Below, one piece after another: positions 24,077 through 34,929 of a stretch of DNA of 64,000 nucleotides. Within the stretch, counting starts at the first letter, position 1, and the number at the start of each line of letters is the position of its first letter. The notes under the pieces are model-generated. The model searched no databases and had not been told where the DNA came from. It worked only from the letters and a program-made list of their open reading frames with translations. Source of the stretch: Mytilus galloprovincialis (Eukaryota > Mollusca > Bivalvia > Mytilida > Mytilidae); the NCBI RefSeq assembly GCF_965363235.1, contig NC_134844.1, positions 72,471,497-72,535,496 of the forward strand, read 5' to 3'. The translations under genes were made by a program, and so were the position numbers.

Positions 24077-24505
24077 GTTTATTTTCTTTTGTTACATCTT
24101 CTGACATCAGACTCGGACTTCTCTTGAACTGAATTTTAATGTGCGTATTGTTATGCGTTTACTTTTCTACATTGGCTAGAGGTATAGGGGGATGGTTGAG
24201 ATCTTACAAACATGTTTAACCCCGCCGCATTTTTGCGCCTGTTCCAAGTCAGGAGTCTCTGGCCTTTGTTAGTCTTGTATTATTTTAATTTTAGTTTCTT
24301 GTGTACAATTTGGAAATTAGTATGGCGTTCATAATCACTGAACTAGTATATATTTGTTTAGGGGCCAGTTGAAGGACGCCTCCGGGTGCGGGAATTTCTC
24401 GCTACATTGAAGACCTGTTGGTGACCTTCTGCTGTTGTTTTTTTTTCTATGGTCGGGTTGTTGTCTCTTTGGCACATTCCCCATTTCCATTCTCAATTTT
24501 ATGTA
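24077..24505 (-). mobile_element. Nested dispersed repeat in the tandem units
   Basis: Breaks the repeat phrase CTAAAAATGAACTTAGATTTTT into CTAAACATGT and ATGTACTTAGATTTTT, with ATGT on both sides as a possible 4-bp target duplication. It contains AACCCCGCCGCATTTTTGCG, TGTTCCAAGTCAGGAGTCTC and GGCGTTCATAATCACTGAAC. I recognise it, in the other orientation, as a very common mussel repeat. Fragments of its right end are at about 11787-11813 and 59104-59130. Confidence 0.65.
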
Positions 24506-24570
24506 CTTAGATTTTTGATTATGGGCCCAGTTTTCAAGTTGGTTCAAATCAGGATCCAAAATTATTATAT

Positions 24571-24815
24571 TAAGTATTGTGCAATAGCAAGAAATTTTCC
24601 ATTGCACAGTATTCAGCAATAGCAAGAAATCTTCAATTGCACAGTATTGTGCAATAGCAAGAAATTTTCAATTGCACAGTATTGCACAATAGCAAGAAAT
24701 CTTCAATTGCACAGTATTGTGCAATAGCAATTATTTTCAATTGCACAGTATTGCGCAATAGCAAGAAATTTCTAATTGCACAATATTGTGCAATAGCAAG
24801 AAATTTTCAATTGGA
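24571..24815. repeat. 35-bp minisatellite, 7 units, palindromic junctions
   Basis: The unit is GCAATAGCAAGAAATTTTCA followed by ATTGCACAGTATTGT. Each unit end and the next unit start form ATTGCACA-GTAT-TGTGCAAT, an 8-bp stem with a 4-base loop. Units differ at one to four positions (for example TCTTCA for TTTTCA, ATTCAG for ATTGTG). Confidence 0.9.
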
Positions 24816-25272
24816 GTTATCTTTCTTTGTCCAGAATAGTAGTTGAATCAACTTAAATCATTGTTTTATACAATATACAATGTATATTCACTTTTACTAC
24901 CAACTGATAAATTAAAACAATCTTTACCATTCAGTGATAACAAGCACTTTATTTTACATTTTAATATTTTATGATGTATTTAAATGAGTAGTTATTGTTG
25001 CAAACTCCATTAGAAATTTGAATTGAGATCAGTTTTGGAAAAAGAAAATTTCTTCAAACATTTTTTTGAGAGGATTAATATTCAACAGCATAGTGAATTG
25101 CTCAAAGGCAAAAAAAATATTTTAAGTTCATTAGACCACATTCATTCTGTGTCAGAAATCTATGCTGTATCAACTATTTAATCACAATCCAAATTTAGAG
25201 CTGAATCCAGCTTGAATGTTGTGTCCATACTTGCCCCAACCGTTCAGGGTTCAACCTCTGCGGTCGTATAAA

Positions 25273-26100
25273 GCTGCGCCCTGCGGAGCATCTGGTTGAA
25301 TATTATCTTGAAAACTAAAATGGGAAGAGCAACACTTTAAAGTGCAAAAATTATCAACAAGACAAGTTCGATAAACAAGTCTCATGGTAGAAATCGTCGT
25401 ACGATCTCTTATCGTCCAACGATTCCTTATTGAAGTTATTCCGCTTTAATGACAATTGTTATATATTTTTGCCTTAACTGATGAAAATTAAAATAGACAA
25501 TTAGCCACTTTAAATCACAAAAAATGATCTACTCACAAGTCAAATTTATGCCGAATATAGTTAGTAGATTGTCACTCTTTAGAAGAGATAGTACCCTTAA
25601 AAGAGCATTTTTAACCCTCTTTTGTGTTTTGAGCAAAAACTAAATAAGATAGAAACTAAACAGACTAAATGGTCAGCAATACAAGATAAAAAAAAAAACC
25701 AGAGATTTGTGTCATGAATTTTATGCTCGTCTACAATGTTGGAGAGTTTCCTTTTTTATGCGCATAGAACAAGGCGAGCGACACAGGTTCTTTAGAGCCT
25801 CTAGTGTATGTTCCTTGACAATCCAACGTAAATAGTATTAAACGGATTCAAATGCGTACTGTTGAATTTGAAAAAAAGCAAAATTGTATGTAGAAATACG
25901 ATTTAAACGAAATATTCCATAAAACAGAATGAAAGGCATGTTTTTACAACATACAATTCTCACACACATAGTATTATGTCATTGTACAGCTTCATACACG
26001 TGATCGCATTTAAACAGCCTAAAAAAGTTCCTTACTTAAGTAAATTGTAGATTAAATTATTTTACGAATGAACGAAGAAAGGATATGTTTGTTTTATTAA
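25273..26100. other. Upstream region of the middle B-box gene; no feature seen
   Basis: No coding frame, RNA gene or repeat shared with the rest of the window. A promoter or 5' exon for the downstream gene may lie here but cannot be recognised by eye. Confidence 0.4.
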
Positions 26101-26114
26101 TACATTCTAAACCC

Positions 26115-26131
26115 AATATTCTATATTTTAG
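26115..26131 (+). promoter_or_regulatory. Predicted splice acceptor before the middle B-box gene
   Basis: TTCTATATTTTAG, with the AG at 26130-26131, is 26 bases before the start codon. A 5' untranslated exon upstream is implied, as in copies A and B. Confidence 0.4.
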
Positions 26132-26157
26132 AAATAACCCGATGAGCCGATTCAGTA

Positions 26158-27849
26158 ATGGCTAGTTCAACATACATATGTGGTATATGTGATCTTCGAA
26201 ATATTTCAAAACCGTCGAAAGTATGGTGCTCAGAGTGCGATGAAGGTCTGTGTAATGCATGTCAAGAACATCACAGTTTGTCCAAAGCAACAAGACAGCA
26301 CTCTATTTTACCAATAGCAGAATACAAAAAACTGCCTTCAGATATTATTCAAATTTCACAGTGCTGTTGCAAGCATGACGAAAAATTAATTTTATATTGC
26401 AAAGACCACGAAAATCCTTGTTGTGGTAAGTGCATTGTAGAAAGCCATAAGCATTGCAAAGAAATTGTCAGTCTCGATGGTATCATTAAGAACGCTAAAA
26501 CTTCCGTTTCATTTCATGAAACAGAAGCCACATTGACTGAATTGATTGAAAATATCAGGAAGATAAGAAATGCTCAACAGGAAAACTTAACAGATTTGTC
26601 TAAGAAACGAAAAGCAATCGAACTCGAAATTCAACGAACTCGTATTCTAATTGATAAACATCTTGATAAAATACAGAAAACCCTTCTAGATGAAATACAC
26701 GGTGTGGGTGATAAAGAACGCGAACAAATACGCCTTTCGATTAAAAGTTTGGACGAAATGGAACACTCTTTGTCAGAATATCAAATGAAAATAGTCAATA
26801 TAAAAAAGTATGCATCGGATATTCAGGCATTTATGGCAATAAAGAAGATAGAAACAGATGTTGCAAAAGAGGAAGAATGCCTTTTGTCATATATTCCCGA
26901 GCAAAACATTAATTACGTGACAATTAGCTGCAAAATGGCAGAACCAATACAAGCTTTTCTAGGCAATACGAAAACATTCGGGGAAGTAGTGATAGAGACC
27001 ACACCAAGAAGGTTTCCATTATCGTGTAGGAAAAGTATGCAAGCTCAGATGATGTTACCTACAGTACAGTCAACGTCAATTGAGAATATCACAGCACAAT
27101 TGCATCAGAGGGTGGACACTGCATCAAAAAATGTAAGGGGTTGTTGCATATTACCAAATGAAAACATGATTTTTGCCTGCTTTGACCAAAAATCTCTAAC
27201 ATTTTTGCGAAGCGATGGGTCTAAAGATGCCGCTGTCAAATTGCCAGCAGCAGTTGACCTTGCATATATTGAGGCAGATAACAGCATTGCTGTGACATCT
27301 AGTACAGAGAATGACCAATGCATTAGGATCATCGACCTCCAAAATAAGAAAATAAAGAAGAACATTTCCGTTAACACAAAGAGCTTTGGTATTGCAGCTT
27401 TTCGTGATAGCTTGGTTTACTGTACGAATTCAAATAATATAAGAATGATAAGTCTGAGAGATGAACTGGTAAAAAACATTGTATATGCTGACATCTCACC
27501 ATTCGCTTACGTCGAGACATTTCAAGATCTCATTTATTACACAAATACGAATACCGATGATGTCACTTGCTGTGATATGAAAGGAACAGTGAAATGGACG
27601 TTTACATTTCATAATATGACCATGATTCCATTAGGAATAACTATAGATAATACAGGCAACGTTTATATTACCACTGGAAACAACAATGTGATAGTAATTT
27701 CCCCCGACGGAAAGCGATACAAAGAACTATTGTCGAAAAGAGATGGTCTTCGGAATCCGATTGCACTATATTTTGACCGAAGAACAAACAAACTTTTAGT
27801 ATCTAATCGAAGTGGAGATGCAGTGATTTATCACATCGTCCAAGAATGA
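26158..27849 (+). CDS. B-box / beta-propeller protein (TRIM-like, no RING), intact
   Basis: 563 residues in one exon, from MASSTYICGICDLRN to the TGA at 27847. The first B-box has Cys 8, 11, 24, 27, 32 and 35 with His 38/39 and 48. The second has Cys 70, His 73, Cys 81, His 84, Cys 89, Cys 92 and His 97, with normal spacing. A long charged helical stretch at about 110-250 is a likely coiled coil for oligomerisation. Residues about 320-563 hold repeated short motifs (GCCILPNENM, ITIDNTGNVYI, VIVISPDGK, ALYFDRRTNKLLVSN) typical of an NHL/TolB-like beta-propeller used for protein or RNA binding. There is no N-terminal RING, so direct E3 ligase activity is not supported. Bivalve databases often call such proteins TRIM45-, TRIM56- or TRIM71-like; orthology is not implied. 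It is clearly related to, but much diverged from, copies A and B. Expression and function are unknown. Confidence 0.9.
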   Translation: MASSTYICGICDLRNISKPSKVWCSECDEGLCNACQEHHSLSKATRQHSILPIAEYKKLPSDIIQISQCCCKHDEKLILYCKDHENPCCGKCIVESHKHCKEIVSLDGIIKNAKTSVSFHETEATLTELIENIRKIRNAQQENLTDLSKKRKAIELEIQRTRILIDKHLDKIQKTLLDEIHGVGDKEREQIRLSIKSLDEMEHSLSEYQMKIVNIKKYASDIQAFMAIKKIETDVAKEEECLLSYIPEQNINYVTISCKMAEPIQAFLGNTKTFGEVVIETTPRRFPLSCRKSMQAQMMLPTVQSTSIENITAQLHQRVDTASKNVRGCCILPNENMIFACFDQKSLTFLRSDGSKDAAVKLPAAVDLAYIEADNSIAVTSSTENDQCIRIIDLQNKKIKKNISVNTKSFGIAAFRDSLVYCTNSNNIRMISLRDELVKNIVYADISPFAYVETFQDLIYYTNTNTDDVTCCDMKGTVKWTFTFHNMTMIPLGITIDNTGNVYITTGNNNVIVISPDGKRYKELLSKRDGLRNPIALYFDRRTNKLLVSNRSGDAVIYHIVQE

Positions 27850-28745
27850 CAGAACTGTAGTAACTGTAGTAAACTCAATTGCACTATTAATGTTGCTACT
27901 CGAAGTGACATTGTTAGTAAGTCTGTATCACAGTATATAAATGTAGCTTAGTCATCACCTGATGCTCCATTTTTGGTTATGTTGTCATTTGTTTACTTTT
28001 TGTACGACTGCATTTTATTGTGGTGGTATAATGCTACAGCCATGTCCCACGATTATCTGTCTTTTTATACCTCTGCTTGACAGACGCGGTGTATATAGAC
28101 ATAAACATGTCCACCCGTCCATCTGTCCGTCCAATACACTTTTGGTTTCCTGGTCATAATTAGAAACCGCTTTTAAAAATGAAATGACATCTAAAAGGAA
28201 AGTTTTGGACCTCCAAAGACCAGTACAGATCGATTTTTGACGTTTTCACATTTACATTTCCACAGTTTTGGTACTTGATTGTTAGAATCAATTAAAATTC
28301 TAATATGACGTCCTTCTTTCGCTTTGTAAACACTACCGTGGTAAAATTCTTAATATATCTATACTTAACGCAGACTTAGAGATATACATAATAATGGCTG
28401 TTATAATATACCTCCCACGTAAATCCACATGTATCGTAACCTATTTGCAAACGCCATGCCGAATTTTGTTGTGTTAAAAATTGTAATTGAAAAAAGAATG
28501 CATAACCCGTATTCTTATTATGATGCACAACAAAAATAATTAATGCATTAGAGCTCGAAAAGATGATCAAAATCAAATAAAATTCCGCGAAATTCCATTA
28601 ATGCTTTTGACTACCTGACTGTTAGAAAGAGTTACAAATAAATAGATTCAAAAATATGTGTTTTGGGGTGAAATGATTGAATTTAACTCTTTCTTAATAT
28701 AAATCATTATTAACTAGTTAAACAAGTAGAATTCTACTTATATAG
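27850..28745. other. Downstream of the middle B-box gene; mostly featureless
   Basis: A stretch near 28060-28150 (ATACCTCTGCTTGACAGACG, CCACCCGTCCATCTGTCCGT) looks like a fragment of a common bivalve repeat. The rest shows no gene. A 16-base palindrome, AAGTAGAATTCTACTT, lies at about 28725-28740. Confidence 0.4.
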
Positions 28746-28746
28746 A

Positions 28747-29035
28747 TATAGGAAGATGTGGTATGAGTGCCAATGAGACAACTCTCCATCCAAGTAACAA
28801 TTTATAAAAAGTAAACCATTATAGGTCAAGGTACGGCCTTTAATATGGAGCCTTGGCTCACACCGAACAGCAAGCTATAAAGGGCCCCCAAAAAATACTA
28901 GTGTAAAACCATTCAAACGGCGAAATCAACGGTCTAATCAAAATAAAAACGAGAAACAAGTATGAACTACATAAACAGAAGACAACCACTGTACATCAGA
29001 TTCCTGACTTAGGACAGGTACAAACATTTGCAACG
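28747..29035 (+). repeat. Dispersed repeat family R2
   Basis: Starts AGGAAGATGTGGTATGAGTG and includes CAATGAGACAACTCTCCATC, AGGTCAAGGTACGGCCTTTA and ATTCCTGACTTAGGACAGGT. It is colinear with 16855-17150. Confidence 0.65.
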
Positions 29036-29735
29036 GGATTGAGCTGATACTAGAGGTTGTCTTAAACTTGCTATGATGTATCTTTATTTTGCTCATTTTT
29101 TAAGGCATGAACTCATCTTGACTTCAAGATGAAGAAGTACCAAAAAGGCATCGTGTCATAGCTTTGATTGCCCGGTATTGTTTTGGATTATGTCTTAACA
29201 AGGTTTACTCCATACCCCTTCCATTTTATTCTCATTAACATTTTTCATAGTACTCAATAACTTACAAAAAACATTGGTGTGATTATAACTATTTATCTGT
29301 AACAAATGACTTCTAAAGTATTCAAACAATTTTGGCTTCAACGGCAGAAAGCAGAAGTAAACAAAAAACAAAAACGTTCTAACAGAAACTACAGTATTTT
29401 AAAGTCTCTTAAAATGTCAGAAAAAATTAAATGATATGTACTATTTTCCCCTTATTGTTCAATTGTAATAGTTAATTACTTGTCAGGCTAATAAATCCAA
29501 CCCACTTGTCTTTCAAAGTAACTACGCTCCGCCTTTGCACGTGAAATTGAAAATGATTGAAGAGTAAATCAATAGTATGTTGCAAAAATAGATCAATTTT
29601 ATTATAGAAGGACATTCTTACATGAAGTATAATAATTTAAAGTAATATAAATTCTTTATATTTTGAAAAAAAAAAGAAAAAAAAAAGGTTTCAACTCCCT
29701 CAGGCAACTATTAGATGGATTTGGCTATTTTTTTT
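29036..29735. other. No gene seen
   Basis: AT-rich DNA with an A-rich run at about 29664-29688. The 76-codon frame at 29663-29893 runs through the A-rich tract and a dispersed repeat and is not supported as a gene. Confidence 0.45.
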
Positions 29736-29739
29736 ATGT

Positions 29740-29890
29740 CCTTTTGGGTTTACAGCTCTTCAACTTTATCGGTCTTTATGCATCCTTGGCCTTCAAATAT
29801 TCGGCTCTAAGCATTCCAGATGAAGGTAAATCTAGAAAAGCGCTTCCGACGCAAAAAAGTATAAGGTATTGTTTTCAATTTTTTAATGGA
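29740..29890 (+). repeat. Diverged R4-type repeat
   Basis: Shares CTCTTCAACTTTATCGG, GGCCTTCAAATATT and the layout GC-ATTCCAGATGAAGGT...CGACGC with the R4 copies (GAGCGTCACTGATGAGTC...CGCGTCTGGCGC). It is an older relative of that family. Confidence 0.45.
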
Positions 29891-29908
29891 TAATCAACTT
29901 TTAATTTG

Positions 29909-30017
29909 TAATCGGTGGTTCTCTCCTGGCACTCCGGCTGCCACCACTAATATAAAATGACCGCCACGAAATAGCATAATAGTGCTGAAAGTGGCGTTAA
30001 ACACCAATCAATCAATT
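29909..30017 (+). mobile_element. SINE, 3' part only
   Basis: TCGGTGGTTCTCTCCTGGCA, CACTCCGGC, ACTAATATAAAATGACCGCC and GTGGCGTTAAACACC, ending in an AATCAATC tail. The body and tail match the style of the SINEs at 3246 and 53526. The tRNA-like head is missing, so the copy is 5' truncated. Confidence 0.6.
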
Positions 30018-30905
30018 TTATTTTGTATTTAAAATATTTATAGAAGTTTAAGTTCGTATGATACACACACTTGTAAAACACTTTCGTTCAGTTGATTTAT
30101 CAAAATTAGACATAATCAGTCATAATTTAAAACAGGTTAAAAATATTTGGTGTATAAATTCACAATAATAAGATGAATAACTGCTAAACATTGACAAATA
30201 AGGTGGCGGGTACACGTTTTGGTGTACCAGAACATGTGTCCCACGCAGAAATTTTGTTATAGTTAAGTATTGAGGTATATAATTGCATCATGTTAACTGA
30301 AAAAATAAATGAATGTAAATTCTAGGCTATTGTACTACACAAGTAAGTAGTTGCATACACAGGTTGGGGATTTCCTTCACATAAAGGTCCAATCAGATGT
30401 CAAAATTGTGGTCTCCTCACTTGACGGCTTCCAATCAAAGTGGAGGAAAAATTTAATGTAAACAAAAATATCTTGAGATTTTGATGGTAAGGATAGGTTA
30501 GGACAAGGCTCTAATTCAGTGAATATCCTTTATCTCTTGAATTTTGCCTAAAATTCTTGTCAACTTTTACCAGGATTCTGCAGGTGAAGATTAGATTGGT
30601 ATCAGAGCATCACATTTTTTGCCTTATTTGCAATGCATTTATAAATTTTTAAATCTCCATGCTGGACAGACAACTGAATGTAAAGGTTTTTTTTATATAT
30701 TTACACGAGCACGCACACATCTTAGTTCCTTGAAACAATACATTTTATTTGTATATAAGCTTGAATGAATTTTCAAGAAAATAAAATCATAAATCCATGA
30801 CATTCTAAAGATTTATTGTAAAATATCTGGTTTCTGCCACCTAAGTAAATTTGGGGAAACGTCAACAAAACATCCTTTCAACTACATAAAAACTGAATAA
30901 CGACT
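30018..30905. other. No gene seen
   Basis: AT-rich noncoding sequence. One small hairpin, GGTACAC-GTTTTG-GTGTACC, lies at about 30207-30226. Nothing else is supported. Confidence 0.5.
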
Positions 30906-30907
30906 AA

Positions 30908-31128
30908 GACGGGAGCCACATGTGGAACAGGATCTGCTTACCCTTCCGGAGCACATGAGACCCCCCAGGTTTTATTGGGGTTCGTGCTGCTCACTTATAG
31001 TTTTGTGATGTTGTGATATATGTACTATTGTTTGTCTGTTTGTCTTTTTCCTTTTTAGCCATGGCGTTGTCAGTTTATTTTCGACAAATGAGTTTGAATG
31101 TCCCTCTGGTATCTTTGGCCTCTCTTCT
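30908..31128 (+). repeat. Dispersed repeat family R3
   Basis: Starts GACGGGAGCCACATGTGGA and includes CTGCTTACCCTTCCGGAGCA, CATGGCGTTGTCAG and CTCTGGTATCTTTGGCCTCT. It matches 46471-46700 along its whole length. Confidence 0.7.
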
Positions 31129-31412
31129 ACGGAATACCATATTTTAAAAACCAATTACTTTTATAACTCAAAATAAAATCCTTTACTGTATCTTAATATC
31201 TGCACTCCTACTTTTATAATTCATGGTGATGGTTAATCTATGAATAACTGCAGTGTGTATATTTACTATATAAATTTTGAAACCTATTGAAATATTTTCT
31301 AGAGAATTATTCGAAAAGACTTCCAAAATTTCATAAATTTGGTGCAAAATGACGGTGGGCACGGATAACATAAACAAGCTCCGTTGGAAGTTGGTCATGA
31401 TACTATTTGGCT

Positions 31413-32819
31413 TCTATACTATTAAACGAGAAGACCTCATTTTGTGTGTCGCTTCTCTTCCTTCCACGATAAATTAATCATCATGCCTCTGTGTTCTATA
31501 GGTAACATGCATAGTCGCATTTGTCATCCATTCTTATGATTATTCAGGTTGAGTTATTTTTGGAGAAAAACGACAAAAAAGGAGTCCGGATATTGATTCC
31601 GTCATTAGACTGACTTTTAGTCATAGATAAGACTTCCGGTTTGAAACATGCACAAGTACAACCAATCGTATGATAGATAACAAAAACGAAAAATAAATAA
31701 GCCAATCAGAGCGTTCTCCATATCATGGTGTTTAGATCGCAAGAACCACAACTATTATACCTCCTTAGAGAGGACAATTATTTTTCGCGTTTATCTACAT
31801 GTAATCTACGATTATACTACTTTAATATATAGAGACTCTCTGTATTCTCTCTACTGTTTTTTTTTAAATGTTTACAAATTAAGGGGTCATACCAGTTGTA
31901 TATATATTAAAATAAGCAAAACATGTTGAAACAAGAATGTGTCCATAGTACACGGATGCCACATCGGCACTATATTTACTAAGTTTCGAGTTGATTTGAC
32001 TTCAACTTGCTTCATAAAAAAATACCACCACCAAAAAATTTAACCTGAAGCGGGATAGACGGACGTACGTACGGACGAACGAACACACGGAAACACAGAC
32101 TAGAAAACATAATGCCCATAAATGGGGCATACAATTTTATTGTTGAAAGTGAAAGTAGTGATTTGGCAAAAATGAAAGTAGGGTAGAGATTAGAGGGAGG
32201 CAGGACCTTTTTCGGGAAGCGGGATCGGGTGTTTTTTACCTCGGGATTTTGGTATTAATCCTTACGGGATCCTGGAATATGATTTTCGATTTCGGGATTT
32301 CGGGATATGAATTTATTTAAATTCTGTAGATCGGAATTTCAGGTTTTTAAGCCCGGGATTTCGGGATCAGGGCCCTCCGACCACCCCTAAAATTAGCCTT
32401 AGTCGGTCTAAGACATTTATACAAGATTCATATCCTACCATTGGCATGTTAATAAGGCTCTCAAAGGAAAAAGCATCGGATGATCCTAGAAGCATATTTT
32501 CATAGACTAATAATGGTCTATATATAAGCAGTTACATTTATTTCATGTGTGAAGCGGTGCAAATTTTGAATTTAATTTGACTTTTAACAATAGATGCATT
32601 GTAGCAAAGGAGTAGAATAATTGTGGTCTGAGGCCAGAAACACGAAAATAATTGAATTTAACAGAAAGGAAACAAATATCAAACTTTGGAAAATGGGAGA
32701 GGGCTTTTGATACCTTAAAAAAAATTATGAAATTCTCCATACATAATATCTTTTACAAAAAATCATCCTACAGCAGTTCAGAAGATGTATATGCCCGCGA
32801 TTTCGCGGGTGTGTTCTAG
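31413..32819 (+). mobile_element. Non-autonomous Helitron-like element, unit 1
   Basis: The left end, TCTATACTATTAAACGAGAA, fits the Helitron 5' TC consensus style. The right end has a GC-rich hairpin (CCCGCG-ATTT-CGCGGG, 32794-32809), then six bases, then CTAG (32816-32819) followed by T. No Rep/helicase is encoded in the 1407 bp. The left flanking base is T, not the usual A. It contains internal pieces of other bivalve repeats (for example CGGATGCCACATCGGCAC) and a stretch rich in CGGGAT near 32220-32370. Confidence 0.5.
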
Positions 32820-32941
32820 TTAATTTTTGAAACAGAATAATAAAGTACTAACACAACACATAACTGTTTTATCTAGTTTTTATCTTAAAAAGTGGTAAAT
32901 TTAGAAAATGTTAATATTGTCGCCAATGGCAGAATAAATAG

Positions 32942-32969
32942 TACCGTTTTCCCTGAAGGGAAAACGGTA
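32942..32969. repeat. 12-bp perfect hairpin in the unit spacer
   Basis: TACCGTTTTCCC-TGAA-GGGAAAACGGTA. It is repeated exactly in unit 2 at 34789-34816. Its layout resembles the hairpin at 6834-6866 (pyrimidine-rich stem closing on GGGAAA). Confidence 0.8.
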
Positions 32970-33257
32970 GTATTTAATTTTCCCAGCATTAGGTTGGCCT
33001 TTTGTGTACCCAAGGCAGGTGAAGGAAGTCAAATTAGGAGCGCTGTGATTGGATGTAAGGGTACAATATATTTTTTATGTATCTATGAATAACTGCAGTG
33101 TGTATATTTACAATATAAATTTTGAAACCTATTGAAATATTTTCTAGAGAATTATTCGAAAAGACTTCCAAAATTTCATAAATTTGGTGCAAAATGACGG
33201 TGGGCGCAGATAACATAAACAAGCTCCGTTGGAAGTTGGTCATGATACTATTTGGCT

Positions 33258-34665
33258 TCTATACTATTAAACGAGAAGACCTCATTTTGTGTGTCGCTTC
33301 TCTTCCTTCCACGATAAATTAATCATCATGTCTCTGTGTTCTATAGGTAACATGCATAGTCGCATTTGTCATCCATTCTTATGATTATTCAGGTTGAGTT
33401 ATTTTTGGAGAAAAACGACAAAAAAAGGAGTCCGGATATTGATTCCGTCATTAGACTGACTTTTAGTCATAGATAAGACTTCCGGTTTGAAACATGCACA
33501 AGTACAACCAATCGTATGATAGATAACAAAAACGAAAAATAAATAAGCCAATCAGAGCGTTCTCCATATCATGGTGTTTAGATCGCAAGAACCACAACTA
33601 TTATACCTCCTTAGAGAGGACAATTATTTTTCGCGTTTATCTACATGTAATCTACGATTATACTACTTTAATATATAAAGACTCTCTGTATTCTCTCTAC
33701 TGTTTTCTTTGAAATGTTTACAAATTAAGGGGTCATACCAGTTGTATATATATTAAAATAAGCAAAACATGTTGAAACAAGAATGTGTCCATAGTACACG
33801 GATGCCACATCGGCACTATATTTACTAAGTTTCGAGTTGATTTGACTTCAACTTGCTTCATAAAAAAATACCACCACCAAAAAATTTAACCTGAAGCGGG
33901 ATAGACGGACGTACGTACGAACGAACGAACACACGGAAACACAGACTAGAAAACATAATGCCCATAAATGGGGCATAAAATTTTATTGTTGAAAGTGAAA
34001 GTAGTGATTTGGCAAAAATGAAAGTAGGGTAGAGATTAGAGGGAGGCAGGACCTTTTTCGGGAAGCGGGATCGGGTGTTTTTTACCTCGGGATTTTGGTA
34101 TTAATCCTTACGGGATCCTGGAATATGTTTTTTGATTTCGGGATTTCGGGATATGAATTTATTTAAATTCTGTATATCGGAATTTCAGGTTTTTAAGCCC
34201 GGGATTTCGGGACCAGGGCCCTCCGACCACCCCTAAAATTAGCCTTAGTCGGTCTAAGACATTTATACAAGATTCATATCCTACCATTGGCATGTTAATA
34301 AGGCTCTCAAAGGAAAAAGCATCGGATGATCCTAGAAGCATATTTTCATAGACTAATAATGGTCTATATATAAGCAGTTACATTTATTTCATGTGTGAAG
34401 CGGTGCAAATTTTGAATTTAATTTGACTTTTACCAATAGATGCATTGTAGCAAAGGAGTAGAATAATTGTGGTCTGAGGCCAGCAACACGAAAATAATTG
34501 AATTGAACAGAAAGGAAACAAATATCAAACTTTGGAAAATGGGAGAGGGCTTTTGATACCTTAAAAAAAATTATGAAATTCTCCATACATAATATCTTTT
34601 ACAAAAAATCATCCTACAGCAGTTCAGAAGATGTATATGCCCGCGATTTCGCGGGTGTGTTCTAG
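33258..34665 (+). mobile_element. Non-autonomous Helitron-like element, unit 2
   Basis: Same ends as unit 1: TCTATACTATTAAA at 33258, hairpin at 34640-34655 and CTAG at 34662-34665. The two elements are separated by about 438 bases that are themselves part of the 1.85-kb repeat unit. Confidence 0.5.
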
Positions 34666-34788
34666 TTAATTTTTAAAACAGAATAATAAAGTACTAACAC
34701 AACACATAACTGTTTTATCTAGGTTTTTATCTTAAAAAGTGGTAAATTTAGAAAATGTTAATATTGTCGCCAATGGCAGAATAAATAG

Positions 34789-34816
34789 TACCGTTTTCCC
34801 TGAAGGGAAAACGGTA
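34789..34816. repeat. 12-bp perfect hairpin, second copy
   Basis: Identical to 32942-32969, one repeat period downstream. Confidence 0.8.
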
Positions 34817-34929
34817 GTATTTAATTTTCCCAGCATTAGGTTGGCCTTTTGTGTACCCAAGGCAGGTGAAGGAAGTCAAATTAGAAGCGCTGTGATTGGA
34901 TGTAAGGGTACAATATATTTTTTATTTAT

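Larger units (their letters stand above)
23247..25272. mobile_element. 2-kb element with 14-bp inverted ends
   Basis: TTTATACGACCGCA at 23247-23260 is the exact reverse complement of TGCGGTCGTATAAA at 25259-25272. Between them, in order: a GTC microsatellite, four diverged units of about 130 bp, an inserted repeat, a 35-bp palindromic minisatellite and about 440 bases of AT-rich sequence. No transposase frame is present, so it would be non-autonomous. A target-site duplication was not resolved. The perfect 14-bp ends could also be internal motifs of a larger dispersed repeat. Confidence 0.5.
31238..33082 (+). repeat. Tandem duplication of 1.85 kb, unit 1
   Basis: Unit starts are marked by CTATGAATAACTGCAGTGTG at 31238, 33083 and 34930, giving periods of 1845 and 1847. 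Units 1 and 2 differ by a low single-digit percentage at most (for example GTACGGACGAACG versus GTACGAACGAACG). Short reading frames inside the units are shared because the units are copies, not because they are conserved genes. Confidence 0.95.
33083..34929 (+). repeat. Tandem duplication of 1.85 kb, unit 2
   Basis: Full second copy of the unit at 31238-33082, in the same orientation and directly adjacent. Confidence 0.95.

Noticed and set aside
24571..24815. CRISPR-like regular repeats
   Set aside because: Units are directly adjacent with no unique spacers, and the context is a eukaryotic repeat; it is a minisatellite.
28725..28740. 16-base palindrome AAGTAGAATTCTACTT
   Set aside because: Isolated and of a length expected by chance in 64 kb of AT-rich DNA; no related copies seen.
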